NCBI GenBank assembly: GCA_002490995.1
Contig: DKVC01000286.1
Location: 1 to 17,194, forward strand
Source: Lachnospiraceae bacterium UBA7188
GTDB lineage: Bacteria; Bacillota; Clostridia; Lachnospirales; Lachnospiraceae
Reading direction: 5' to 3'
DNA: 17,194 bases
Part shown: piece after piece, positions 1 through 8,174 of the stretch
Layout of the letters: each line of letters starts with the position of its first letter
Numbering within the stretch: position 1 is the stretch's first letter
Notes under the pieces: generated by a model
What the model was told of the DNA's origin: nothing
Seen by the model: only the letters and a program-made list of their open reading frames with translations
The model's database searches: none
Position numbers and translations under genes: made by a program

Positions 1-1483
1 TAACTGTGTAGTAATCAAGAACCTTTGTTATCGATCCGTCCTTTGTATCTGTCACATCCTTATAAAAAGCTTCAATTTTTACAGGATAGCTCCCTCCATC
101 TTTCACATATCCAGCCGGAGCGGTTTCCTCTGTCAAAGTATAATCTCCTGCATCCAAACCGTTAAAATTGATATAGCCATTCTCATCAGATGTAGCAAAA
201 TATTCCTTATCGTTGGGACCGCCTACCAGCTTAAATGTTGCTCCTTGCAAAGGCTGAATATCTACCCACTTAGTCTCATCTGAAGTAGTCCATGCCGTGA
301 GCACATTACCTTCACTATCAACCCCAACCTTAATAAGTTCCTTTGTCACTTCTCCACCGGAATTACTTCCGTTAAGACCTGCATCAATACTGAATGTATA
401 ATGATTTGTCTGGTCATCTCTGGTTCCATGGCTATTTTGATCCGTAGGATCATTGGAGAACGTCAAAGTTACATCATTGGTGAATCGCTCAACATTCTGT
501 AATACTTCACCCTCTGCAAGTGCATCAATCGTCGCCGCATACTTAATAGTTACCTGCGGATTTCCATGTACACCCTTTAAAAATCTTTCGCTGAAACTAA
601 CTGTATACCCTTTTCCAGTAACATTGGTAATCTCATAATCCCAAGCACCATCTTCTGTGGTTTTCTTAGTAAGCGTATGTTCTTCAACTGTAACACTAAT
701 ATTTTCCTGCTGTTCTTCAGACATCGTAATTCCTTCACTTAACTTATCAGTAATCGAATAAGTCGGATTCGTGTAATTGTCAGCATAAGTCGGTACATTA
801 CTGGTTACAATAAAGGGAACAACATCTCCAGGAGCCACTGAATTCTTGTCTGTCTTATCACCATCTGTACTAGGAACCTTAGTATAATCAATCTCCTTAT
901 CAAGCGTAAGGTCTTCCTTTTTAGCTACACTGCCATTCTCACCAATCAAACTCGCATTGTTTAGGGCAATTAAGTGCGTGCCATTTGATGTCTCATAATC
1001 TGAAGACACGAAAATCGGGTTATAAATAGTATCATTGTTTTTATCAGCAATCAAAACCAAATACATACCAGGTTCTACAGAAGCAGTAAATATCCCATTC
1101 GCTCCAACGGTTGTTTGGCTACTTCCGTCAATCTCAATAGGAGTACCCGGTACCTTAGCTATAGCAACTGCTTCTTCCAGAGAAATCCCATCCTGATTGT
1201 CATCATTCTTTGTTAAATCGTCTACAGTAATACCTGGAATCGCGTGGTTAAGAGCCCAATTTCCATTATCCCACTTAATTATTTGATATAACTGAACTAC
1301 ATCACCGGGATCAATTCCGCTTACACTAACCTGTCCGTCTGGAGTTAATGCACCTACCATCCCACTTCCAGGCTGCTGTGTACCATCACCGGGATCTCCT
1401 TCTACTGCCATTGCTGAAATAGTCATCCCAAACGCCATGACTGCTGCAAGTGCTAAAGACATAAATTTTTTCATACGCTTCAT
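1..1483 (-). CDS. Pilin-like surface protein with isopeptide-forming domains (3' end off the window)
   Basis: The frame is open for 494 codons from ATG at 1483 to the left edge. AAGGAG lies just upstream of the start. Residues 1-26 form a signal peptide (MKRMKK, a hydrophobic core, then an SAMA cleavage site). Residues about 45-180 resemble the N-terminal D1 domain of SpaH/EbpB-type major pilins. Residues about 190-365 resemble the fimbrial isopeptide-forming D2 domain, starting at LDKEIDYTK. Residues about 411-470 are a SpaA/prealbumin-like Cna-B domain with the typical LTEETAPAGY end. Such proteins are secreted, stabilised by Lys-Asn bonds, and polymerised or wall-anchored by sortases. The LPXTG signal and any sortase gene would lie beyond position 1. 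It follows the giant LPETG gene by 107 bp in the same direction, so it is probably its co-expressed partner. Being the pilus backbone rather than a minor subunit is inference; I did not find a clear pilin Lys motif. Confidence 0.88.
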   Translation of the reverse strand, partial: MKRMKKFMSLALAAVMAFGMTISAMAVEGDPGDGTQQPGSGMVGALTPDGQVSVSGIDPGDVVQLYQIIKWDNGNWALNHAIPGITVDDLTKNDDNQDGISLEEAVAIAKVPGTPIEIDGSSQTTVGANGIFTASVEPGMYLVLIADKNNDTIYNPIFVSSDYETSNGTHLIALNNASLIGENGSVAKKEDLTLDKEIDYTKVPSTDGDKTDKNSVAPGDVVPFIVTSNVPTYADNYTNPTYSITDKLSEGITMSEEQQENISVTVEEHTLTKKTTEDGAWDYEITNVTGKGYTVSFSERFLKGVHGNPQVTIKYAATIDALAEGEVLQNVERFTNDVTLTFSNDPTDQNSHGTRDDQTNHYTFSIDAGLNGSNSGGEVTKELIKVGVDSEGNVLTAWTTSDETKWVDIQPLQGATFKLVGGPNDKEYFATSDENGYINFNGLDAGDYTLTEETAPAGYVKDGGSYPVKIEAFYKDVTDTKDGSITKVLDYYTV

Positions 1484-1529
1484 AATCTTAATCTCCTTTT
1501 CAACTTTATTTTTTACTTGTCTGAAGCTG

Positions 1530-1547
1530 TGTGGGTAAGCTCCCACA
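1530..1547 (-). repeat. Intercistronic hairpin between giant LPETG gene and pilin gene
   Basis: TGTGGG at 1530-1535 pairs with CCCACA at 1542-1547 around a 6-nt loop. On the coding (minus) strand no T-run follows, so it does not look like an intrinsic terminator for the giant gene. It may mark RNA processing or partial attenuation that sets the pilin level apart from the upstream gene. On the plus strand AATTTTT follows it, but no plus-strand gene ends there. Confidence 0.4.
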
Positions 1548-1590
1548 AATTTTTGGTTTCTTTTTTCAGATCTCAGAGGATTTATCCCCC

Positions 1591-4500
1591 TCACCCCCTC
1601 CTTTCTCTGAATTTTTTTCTATACATCAGACCTGCGCCAAATAAAACAACCATGCCGCCTGCCATTGTATATAAGTTCCTGCCAGAACCGCCCGTTTCGG
1701 GAAGCTTGTAAACATAAGTATTGGTATAAGTGACTGTCACATGTTCAACAATAACTTCCTCTCCTTCTTTTTTAGCATTAATGGTTCCATGTGCCAATAC
1801 AGATAACTTTGGCTCTTCCTTCTTAAATTTACCGGTAGTTTCAACGATAGTAGTATAATCGCCTGGTCTATTTTCATCATATTTTTCTTCTACCCAATAA
1901 GTTGTTCCAATGGGTAAGCTGATTACTTCCAGATACTCTCCGCTTTTTAGCTTGAAAGGATATTCCTTAGTGCTAATAGTTGTTTCTTCTATTGTGCTTC
2001 CCGTAGCACTAACACGCCGAACTGTATATTCGTTATAGATACCACCAAGCCTCAGAACAAAAGGAAATTCCGTGTCCTTCATGCTTTCAGGAAACTGCTG
2101 AGCCACCTTCTTAATTGTTAATGATGCCGCATTCGGGTCATATGGTTCGTTATAAGTCTGGCTAATCTTAGGTAAGGTAAATTGCATCCAACAGCTGGAT
2201 CCAGATGCACCACGCTCAGTATAGAAAATACTCAGCGTGTATTGCTTCTTAGCATGATCTAAACGTGAAATTCCTCCCTCCGTCCTCGGTTTGATATGAT
2301 CCCATAAATTTACATATTCACCTACGGAACTGTGGACTCCTCCGATGTCGCATACAAGCGTAGTTGTATTTGTCTCTTTATCGGTCAGAAACACCCACAT
2401 ATCATCGTCACCGTAAAAGTAATACTCCAATGGGCCAACATACTCTTCAACCAAGTCAAAATCTACACTATACGTCATACCGAAATAGCTGTTGTGGTCA
2501 ATACCGTCATCACTTGCAACCTTGCCCGCACTCCCCTTTGTCGGATTATCTTTACCACCGAATATATGATCAAGAATTGTTTCCTGACCATCGTAGTACT
2601 TCTGATCCAAAGGCCAAAAGTTATTGGTCCAAATGTGATTGTGAGTACCAGGATGATTGAACTTCTCCAGTCCAGATGCCACAGAGCGACCATCGCTCAT
2701 AGAAACCGAACTAAGTGTAAATGTATCGCCCTCACGGCTAAAGTTCAAATTCCAGTTTGGATATATTGTCTTTCCCACTCCTGAAGTACCACCAAACAAA
2801 CCAATACTAGGTCCCCTTACACCACCGCTAAATACGACATCCATACCTTTGTCACTACTCGTCATCCGCTCAACCAATCCCAGAGCTAAACCTTTAAAAG
2901 TATCTTTGCCTCCATTGCTCTCACGGTTATACTGGTTCAATAAATTACCATTCCAAGTATCATTTTGAAATTGCGTTCCCATATTGCCATTGCCAAAAGC
3001 AAACCTTCCATTTCCGCTCTCCGGCAAGTATGCATTAATACCTCCCCGCGTTGTATCCATCGTTGTAAGAGACTTGGGCCCTTTGGAAATATCATAATCA
3101 TAAAATGTAGCCTTTGAATTATAATTATCAGAAGCTGGGTCGTACACCAAACGCATTATAGTCCCCTCTTCGATAACAATATAAATTCTTCCTTTTTCGT
3201 CCCTCTTACCTGAAAGATTCACGTTATTGGTAAATGCAATGTTTGCCTCCCCTCCATCGGTAAGATCATATATCGTCCAATTACTATCTCTCTCAGTACC
3301 TAATGCACGTTCTGCTCTATTCTCTTCGCTTTCACCCTCAATCTCATTCAAAACCCACAGTTCTTTTTTTGTGTAATGTACATTATCTCGCAAGCTATTC
3401 AGATAATTAATATCAAATTCATCCCCTAATCTGGGATTAAATTCTTTCTGCTCATGCTTGTAGATTTCTGTAGGCTTAATATTGAAAAATATACTTCCAT
3501 CTGCCTTCAATCCAAGAGAAATTTCATTCATCTCCATTTCTCCGTTTTGAGGTAAACGACCTAATCCAGTATCCTTGCTTGTATCAATGAATGGAAGTGT
3601 TGTTCCACTAGTTCCCACAGTACTTTCAGGTGCATTCAAGTTGGCGTAGAACTGTACTGTAAACATTGGATTAACCTTGACAATAACTGCTACAGCAATA
3701 TCTGCATTCTCTCCAGTACCACGCATTCCATTTTCTGTTGCTTCCTCGTTTATATCTGGAGCAACTCCCGTCGTTTCCTTAGTTGCTGAATCTGCATCCG
3801 TTTCAATTCCCGCCGTTTCCGTAGACCCTGGATTTGAGTCTACTTCAGCTTCTTCGTCCACGTCTGTATCAACTCTCTTTGCAGCATATGATGTTCCGTT
3901 CTTATCCATTAAACCGGACTCTACAGAAGAATTTTCAACAGTTAAACCTGCGCTTATTTCTTCATCTGGAACTATTTCAACCAGATTTTCCTGTGCTGCT
4001 TTTCCATCAGGCGATAGCGAAAATACTGAAAGGAAATTAACAGATGATACCTCTTCCTCCTGTTCCTCCACATTCTGTGTATCCTCTAACAAATTCGTTG
4101 TCGGTTCCACTTGAGTTGTTATGGTACAATTGGATAAATCAAGTTCCTTATCTCCGTAAAAAAGCCTAAAGGACATAACCTGCAAGAATAAAGTTTCATT
4201 CTGTTCTCCTTCATCTTTCAGATAATTAGAATATGCTTGAAAACGCTGCTCTCCTTCATCCAAGACCTTTACTCTAAGTACCATCATCTGATCAGCGTCT
4301 GCAGTAATCATCTGAACATTTGAATCAGCATCGGCCACCTCCTGTGCCTTACCAATTACTGTTGCCTCACCTTTTATAGAGAAGGAAATGTGTACTGCTG
4401 AATCATCATATTGAAAGGTATCGGAGAGGAGAACCATTTGTTCTCCTACTCCATTTCCATAACCAATTGCAAATTCAGAGAAGCTACCAGTCCGGAAAGT

Positions 4501-7500
4501 TGTGCTGTTATCTATTGCATCACCGCCATCCAGCACCCCTGTGCCTTCCTCTGCAAAGTGTACTATCGTAATCGGACTTCCTTCTAACAATCCATCCTCA
4601 TCCAAAAACTGTATAGATACAGTCACAGGACTATCCGGTTCTACCTCCTCACCGTTTACATAAAACCCGATTTTCAACAGAGCGCGCATGACAGCTTTTT
4701 CATTTCCGACTGCTTCCTGATATTGCGTTTGACGCGTTACATAATGCTCCTCGTCGCTCTCCTCAGTGATCTGCTCTGCTATCAGCACTGCTTCCTCTGG
4801 AATGTTGGCATCTGCCTTATAACTGGCTGTAACGATAAAGTTTACTCCCTCACAAGTCTTCTTAAAAAGTCTATGAGGCACCTCACATGCCGTGCTATGA
4901 GTATGTTCCAGTACTTCCAGTTTGTCACAAATCAGTTTGCTGTTCTCGTCATAACACTCTTCCGTATGGGTATGAAGCTGTGCTTCCTCTTTCCCGCAGA
5001 TGATCTGGCCGTTCTCGTCATAGCACTCTTCTGTATGGGTATGAACCTCTACCTCCGGCAACGGGCAAATCAACGCTTCATCCGCGCCGTAGCACTTCTC
5101 CGTATGGGTGTGGACCACATAATCCGCTTCCCCACAGATCAGTTCACCGTTCTCGTTGTAGCAGTCCTCACTATGCTCATGCACCATCTCGTTGCAATAG
5201 TAGGTGATATTTTCCACCTCCGCTTTTTCCGGCTTCACATGGCATGCATCACTGTGTACATGCTCCAGCACTTCCAGCTTGCCGCAGATCAGTTTACCAT
5301 CCGCGTCATAGCAGTCCTCGGTATGGGTATGGAGTTGAACGTTGTCCGTCTTCCCACAGATCAGCTCTGTCTCCAGCTTCTCATCAGCTTCGCTGTAGCA
5401 TTCCGCCGTGTGGGTATGGGCTTCTATCTCAGGCAGCGGGCAAACCAGCTCTCCCGCCTTGTTATAACAGTCTTCTGTGTGGATATGTGCTACAAAATCT
5501 GCCTTTCCGCAAATCAATTCACCGTTCTCATCGTAGCAGTCCTCACTGTGCTTGTGTACATAATCCGCGCAGTAGAAAGGTAATACTTCACTTTCTTCCG
5601 TACCCGCTGTCTCATCATATCCGCAGACCAGGTTGCCTAACTTATCGTAGCAGCTCTCTGTATGGATATGGGTTCCTTCGGTCTCTTTCAGGCAATCATC
5701 GCTGTGTACATGCTCCTCAACCTGAAGCATTCCGCAGGTAAGGTTGCCTTCCTCATCGTAGCAGTCCTCTGTATGGGTATGGAGCTTTACTTCCTCCTTA
5801 CCGCAGCTCAGCTGTGCTTCCTCCCCTTCCCCGGGTATGTCATAGCACTGTGCCGAATGGGCATGCTCTTCTATCTCAGGCAGCGGGCAGATCAGCTGGC
5901 CGTCTTCATCGTAGCAGGCTTCCGTATGGGTATGAACCACATAGTCGGCCAGGCCGCAGATCAGGTTATTCTCTTCATCGTAGCAGTCCGCGGTATGCTG
6001 GTGGATCTTCTCCTGGCAGTGGAACGGCCCCGTATAGGTATCCTCTTCCACGAAGCATTCGTCCCCATGGATATGCTCTTCCATTCCACAGATTAATTCG
6101 CCGTTTTCATCGTAGCATTCCTCTGTATGAGTATGAACTGTAATTCCGCAGTGGGGCTCTTTGTAGCAGTTGCCCTCATGAATATGCTCTTCCTTACCGC
6201 AGATAACATTTCCTTCCTCATCATAGCAGCCAGGCATATGAACATGCGCCGGGATTCCGCAGTATGCCACTTTGTAGCACTCATCCGTGTGGGTATGCTC
6301 TTCCAGTCCGCACACCAGCCTCATTTCATAGCAGGCCTCGGTGTGGACATGCTTTCCTTCTGACTCGGGAGCTGTGCTGCTTTCAGGCGTAGCTTCAGGC
6401 TGGGTACCGGCATCAGGTGTCGCACTGTTCTCCGGTGCAGCCTCGGGTTGAGCACTGGCTTCCGCAGTTGCCTTGGGTTGGGTGCTTCCTTCCGGTGTGG
6501 CTTCCGGCTCCGCGCTGGCTTCCGGTGTCGCCATGCTTTCCGCAGTCTCCTCAGAGGCGGGTTCTTCAGTTTCCTCGGGGATGTACTCTTCCTTTCCGCA
6601 GATCAGCTTTCTCTCTGTCCTACAGCAGGCTATCGTATGTACATGGGCGTCCGCTGGGGGTACTTCCTTCTCTTCCCTGCCGCAGATGGGAGCCGTCTCC
6701 TCGCTCTGGCTGTAACACTCTTCTGTATGGGTATGGCCTTCGGTCTCTTCCTTACCGCAGCTCAGTTCTTTCTCTTCTACTGTCTGGTAGCATTCCGCTG
6801 TATGCTCATGTTCCTCGGACGCTTCCTGTCCACAAATCAGTTCTTCTTTCTGAGTGACGGTATAGCATTCGTCGGTGTGGGTATGGGCTTCCTGCTCTTC
6901 CAGTCCGCAGATCAGGGCAGGCTCCGTCTCCTGGGGGTAGCAGCTCGGCCTATGGATATGGCCTTCCATGCACTGGAAATTCTCCGCCGGAATCAGTTCG
7001 TAGCATCCTTCTGTATGGGTGTGCTCTCCGGACTCTTCCATACCGCAAATGAGCTTTTTCGCACCTACCAAAATGTAGCAGCTGTCCTCTCCATCCTCCG
7101 AATGGGTGTGGGTATCGCTTTCTTCCTGGCCGCAGGCAATGGCCATCACGGGTACCGCATTGTAGCATTCATCGGTATGGATATGGTCTGCCGATTCCTC
7201 CTGGCCGCAGATGAGCATCTCCGCACCGGCGTAGCAGCCCAGCTGATGGATGGGAGCTTCCGCTTCCTGGCAGTCCAGTACCAGGTACTCCTCGTAGCAG
7301 CTGTCGTCATGCTGGTGAGGTTCCTTCTCCGGAGCCTGGGTGGCTTCGGGGGTGGGCTGCAAGGTCTCCGCAGGGGTTCCGGCTGCCTCCAGGGGCTGGC
7401 CTGCTTCCCCGGAAGATGTACCGTTCTCTTCCACTTCCACCAGGCCTTCCTCTTCCAGTCCGCATATCAGCACCCGCTCATAGCATTCGTCTGTGTGCGC

Positions 7501-7677
7501 ATGCTCTTCCATGCCGCAGAATGTTTCTTTTGTCATCGTCTGGGCCGGCTGGGACAGAACGATGGCTGTGGTTCCGATAACTACAACGCCCAGGACCGCC
7601 ACTACCGCCTGCCAGTGTCTGTATTTACTTTTCCGGCTCAGAAGTTCGCCCGCTTTCTTAAAGATAGAAGAATCCAT
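1591..7677 (-). CDS. Giant LPETG-anchored surface protein with His/Cys repeat array and fibro-slime-like domain
   Basis: The protein has 2028 residues. The start is supported by AGGAGGT 7 nt upstream. Residues 1-22 are basic, followed by a hydrophobic segment (about 23-42) acting as signal or anchor. Residues 54-942 hold about 33 units of the form H-x-H-[TS]-x-x-C-Y ... L-x-C-G, broken at 365-441 by a Pro/Glu/Ala/Ser/Thr linker. Residues about 942-1110 form a beta-rich module with FYVNGEEVEP. Residues about 1640-1835 resemble the fibro-slime/PA14-like domain, with YYFYGDDDMWVFL at 1752-1764. Residues 1852-1988 are a Cna-B/DUF7601-like domain. The C-terminus is a complete sorting signal: LPETG at 1992-1996, a hydrophobic stretch, and a basic tail. 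Sortase anchoring to the wall is therefore very likely. Fibro-slime and Cna-B domains suggest adhesion or a stalk. The ligand and the role of the His/Cys array are unknown; zinc binding or disulfide bonding are both possible. Confidence 0.93.
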   Translation of the reverse strand: MDSSIFKKAGELLSRKSKYRHWQAVVAVLGVVVIGTTAIVLSQPAQTMTKETFCGMEEHAHTDECYERVLICGLEEEGLVEVEENGTSSGEAGQPLEAAGTPAETLQPTPEATQAPEKEPHQHDDSCYEEYLVLDCQEAEAPIHQLGCYAGAEMLICGQEESADHIHTDECYNAVPVMAIACGQEESDTHTHSEDGEDSCYILVGAKKLICGMEESGEHTHTEGCYELIPAENFQCMEGHIHRPSCYPQETEPALICGLEEQEAHTHTDECYTVTQKEELICGQEASEEHEHTAECYQTVEEKELSCGKEETEGHTHTEECYSQSEETAPICGREEKEVPPADAHVHTIACCRTERKLICGKEEYIPEETEEPASEETAESMATPEASAEPEATPEGSTQPKATAEASAQPEAAPENSATPDAGTQPEATPESSTAPESEGKHVHTEACYEMRLVCGLEEHTHTDECYKVAYCGIPAHVHMPGCYDEEGNVICGKEEHIHEGNCYKEPHCGITVHTHTEECYDENGELICGMEEHIHGDECFVEEDTYTGPFHCQEKIHQHTADCYDEENNLICGLADYVVHTHTEACYDEDGQLICPLPEIEEHAHSAQCYDIPGEGEEAQLSCGKEEVKLHTHTEDCYDEEGNLTCGMLQVEEHVHSDDCLKETEGTHIHTESCYDKLGNLVCGYDETAGTEESEVLPFYCADYVHKHSEDCYDENGELICGKADFVAHIHTEDCYNKAGELVCPLPEIEAHTHTAECYSEADEKLETELICGKTDNVQLHTHTEDCYDADGKLICGKLEVLEHVHSDACHVKPEKAEVENITYYCNEMVHEHSEDCYNENGELICGEADYVVHTHTEKCYGADEALICPLPEVEVHTHTEECYDENGQIICGKEEAQLHTHTEECYDENSKLICDKLEVLEHTHSTACEVPHRLFKKTCEGVNFIVTASYKADANIPEEAVLIAEQITEESDEEHYVTRQTQYQEAVGNEKAVMRALLKIGFYVNGEEVEPDSPVTVSIQFLDEDGLLEGSPITIVHFAEEGTGVLDGGDAIDNSTTFRTGSFSEFAIGYGNGVGEQMVLLSDTFQYDDSAVHISFSIKGEATVIGKAQEVADADSNVQMITADADQMMVLRVKVLDEGEQRFQAYSNYLKDEGEQNETLFLQVMSFRLFYGDKELDLSNCTITTQVEPTTNLLEDTQNVEEQEEEVSSVNFLSVFSLSPDGKAAQENLVEIVPDEEISAGLTVENSSVESGLMDKNGTSYAAKRVDTDVDEEAEVDSNPGSTETAGIETDADSATKETTGVAPDINEEATENGMRGTGENADIAVAVIVKVNPMFTVQFYANLNAPESTVGTSGTTLPFIDTSKDTGLGRLPQNGEMEMNEISLGLKADGSIFFNIKPTEIYKHEQKEFNPRLGDEFDINYLNSLRDNVHYTKKELWVLNEIEGESEENRAERALGTERDSNWTIYDLTDGGEANIAFTNNVNLSGKRDEKGRIYIVIEEGTIMRLVYDPASDNYNSKATFYDYDISKGPKSLTTMDTTRGGINAYLPESGNGRFAFGNGNMGTQFQNDTWNGNLLNQYNRESNGGKDTFKGLALGLVERMTSSDKGMDVVFSGGVRGPSIGLFGGTSGVGKTIYPNWNLNFSREGDTFTLSSVSMSDGRSVASGLEKFNHPGTHNHIWTNNFWPLDQKYYDGQETILDHIFGGKDNPTKGSAGKVASDDGIDHNSYFGMTYSVDFDLVEEYVGPLEYYFYGDDDMWVFLTDKETNTTTLVCDIGGVHSSVGEYVNLWDHIKPRTEGGISRLDHAKKQYTLSIFYTERGASGSSCWMQFTLPKISQTYNEPYDPNAASLTIKKVAQQFPESMKDTEFPFVLRLGGIYNEYTVRRVSATGSTIEETTISTKEYPFKLKSGEYLEVISLPIGTTYWVEEKYDENRPGDYTTIVETTGKFKKEEPKLSVLAHGTINAKKEGEEVIVEHVTVTYTNTYVYKLPETGGSGRNLYTMAGGMVVLFGAGLMYRKKFRERRG
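4885..6021 (-). repeat. Three copies of a five-motif super-repeat within the His/Cys array
   Basis: Three blocks of about 105-112 residues share one order of motifs: residues 553-662, 701-812 and 827-931. Each opens with an aromatic-x-C box (FHC, FYC, YYC) and an HxH unit. A YVV/FVA-HTHT unit follows, then a unit after which CPLPE[IV] replaces CG. A CGK...LHTHTE unit comes next, and each block closes with LEVLEH.H or a close variant and a Cys. The shared order shows that whole five-unit blocks were duplicated. Confidence 0.85.
6355..6585 (-). repeat. Pro/Glu/Ala/Thr-rich linker repeats in the giant protein
   Basis: Residues 365-441 consist of imperfect 10-12-residue repeats of the type ATPEASAEPE / STQPKATAEAS. 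They contain no Cys or His and split the His/Cys array into an N-terminal set of 11 units and a C-terminal set of 22. An extended, flexible wall-spanning spacer is the usual role of such sequence. Confidence 0.75.
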
Positions 7678-7710
7678 AGGAATACCTCCTGTATATACTT
7701 AACTTGCTGT

Positions 7711-8088
7711 TTATTCTCCAAGGATCTCATCGAGCAGCTGTATCAGCTCGATGGCGCTGTGAAATATCACTTCCTGATTCCTGTCCTGCCATATCAGCCG
7801 GCCCTGCCAGGTGTAATGCTCTCTGAACAGTATCTGTATCCGGAAGACCGTGTCCGTATCTTTCCCTCCGTAATGAACCGGTACCAGTGGAAGGGACGGG
7901 TTCGGGCAGTCCTCCATGTCGATGAGGCTGTTCAGCAGCAGGACCATCTGCGAAAGGCTCTGAATCTTCGCCCTGCCCTCCAGCCTGGGGTGCTGCAGGT
8001 AGCCGTCCATAATGCCGTCATGATATGTCTGTACTGTTATTACCGCTTCCCGGCTCTGACAGGGAAACATTTTCTCCCGGAGCATCAT
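7711..8088 (-). CDS. Conserved-looking small protein of unknown function
   Basis: The protein has 125 residues, no signal peptide and no membrane segment, so it is likely cytoplasmic. The start is one of two adjacent ATG codons (8088 or 8085), with GAGG about 10 nt upstream. The C-terminal half has the pattern FRIQILFREHYTWQG, then IW, then SAIELIQLLDEIL. I have the impression of similar small proteins in other Clostridia, but know of no assigned function. The gene lies 33 bp upstream of the giant surface protein and 86 bp downstream of the BTAD regulator, all on one strand, with a promoter candidate just ahead of it. It could be a regulatory or accessory factor for the surface locus. This is inference from position only. 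Confidence 0.75.
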   Translation of the reverse strand: MMLREKMFPCQSREAVITVQTYHDGIMDGYLQHPRLEGRAKIQSLSQMVLLLNSLIDMEDCPNPSLPLVPVHYGGKDTDTVFRIQILFREHYTWQGRLIWQDRNQEVIFHSAIELIQLLDEILGE

Positions 8089-8116
8089 TTCATAGCCACC
8101 TCTTTCTGTCGTTTCT

Positions 8117-8154
8117 GGTTATACTATAACAGCCCCAGGTTATCTTTCGGTTAT
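8117..8154 (-). promoter_or_regulatory. Candidate BTAD/SARP operator and promoter ahead of the small gene
   Basis: Read on the minus strand, ATAACC occurs at 8154-8149, 8143-8138 and 8122-8117. The first two are 11 bp apart. The second ends 9 nt before TATAGT (8128-8123), a five-of-six match to the -10 box. There is no good -35 box, so the repeats occupy that place. Actinobacterial SARP activators use direct repeats 11 or 22 bp apart ending about 8 bp from the -10. A start site near 8116 would leave a short leader containing the ribosome-binding site of the 8088 gene. Confidence 0.55.
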
Positions 8155-8174
8155 TTTATCCGAATATTTAACAG

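Larger units (their letters stand above)
4852..7518 (-). repeat. Tandem His-x-His/Cys array (about 33 units) inside the giant surface protein
   Basis: This covers residues 54-942 of the protein. I counted 32 HxH...C units plus one degenerate copy (IHQLGCY, residues 143-149). The consensus is [EAVL]HxH[TS]xxCY, then 6-14 residues, then L[IVT]C[GP]. Unit length varies from about 18 to 40 residues. Most units carry two His and two Cys in fixed order. The repeats have diverged at the DNA level, so this is an old array rather than a recent slippage product. Confidence 0.92.

Noticed and set aside
4723..5583. A 286-codon plus-strand open frame over the repeat array
   Set aside because: It is antisense to the super-repeats and shows the same echo of the repeat codons; the minus frame has the sorting signal, signal peptide and ribosome-binding site.
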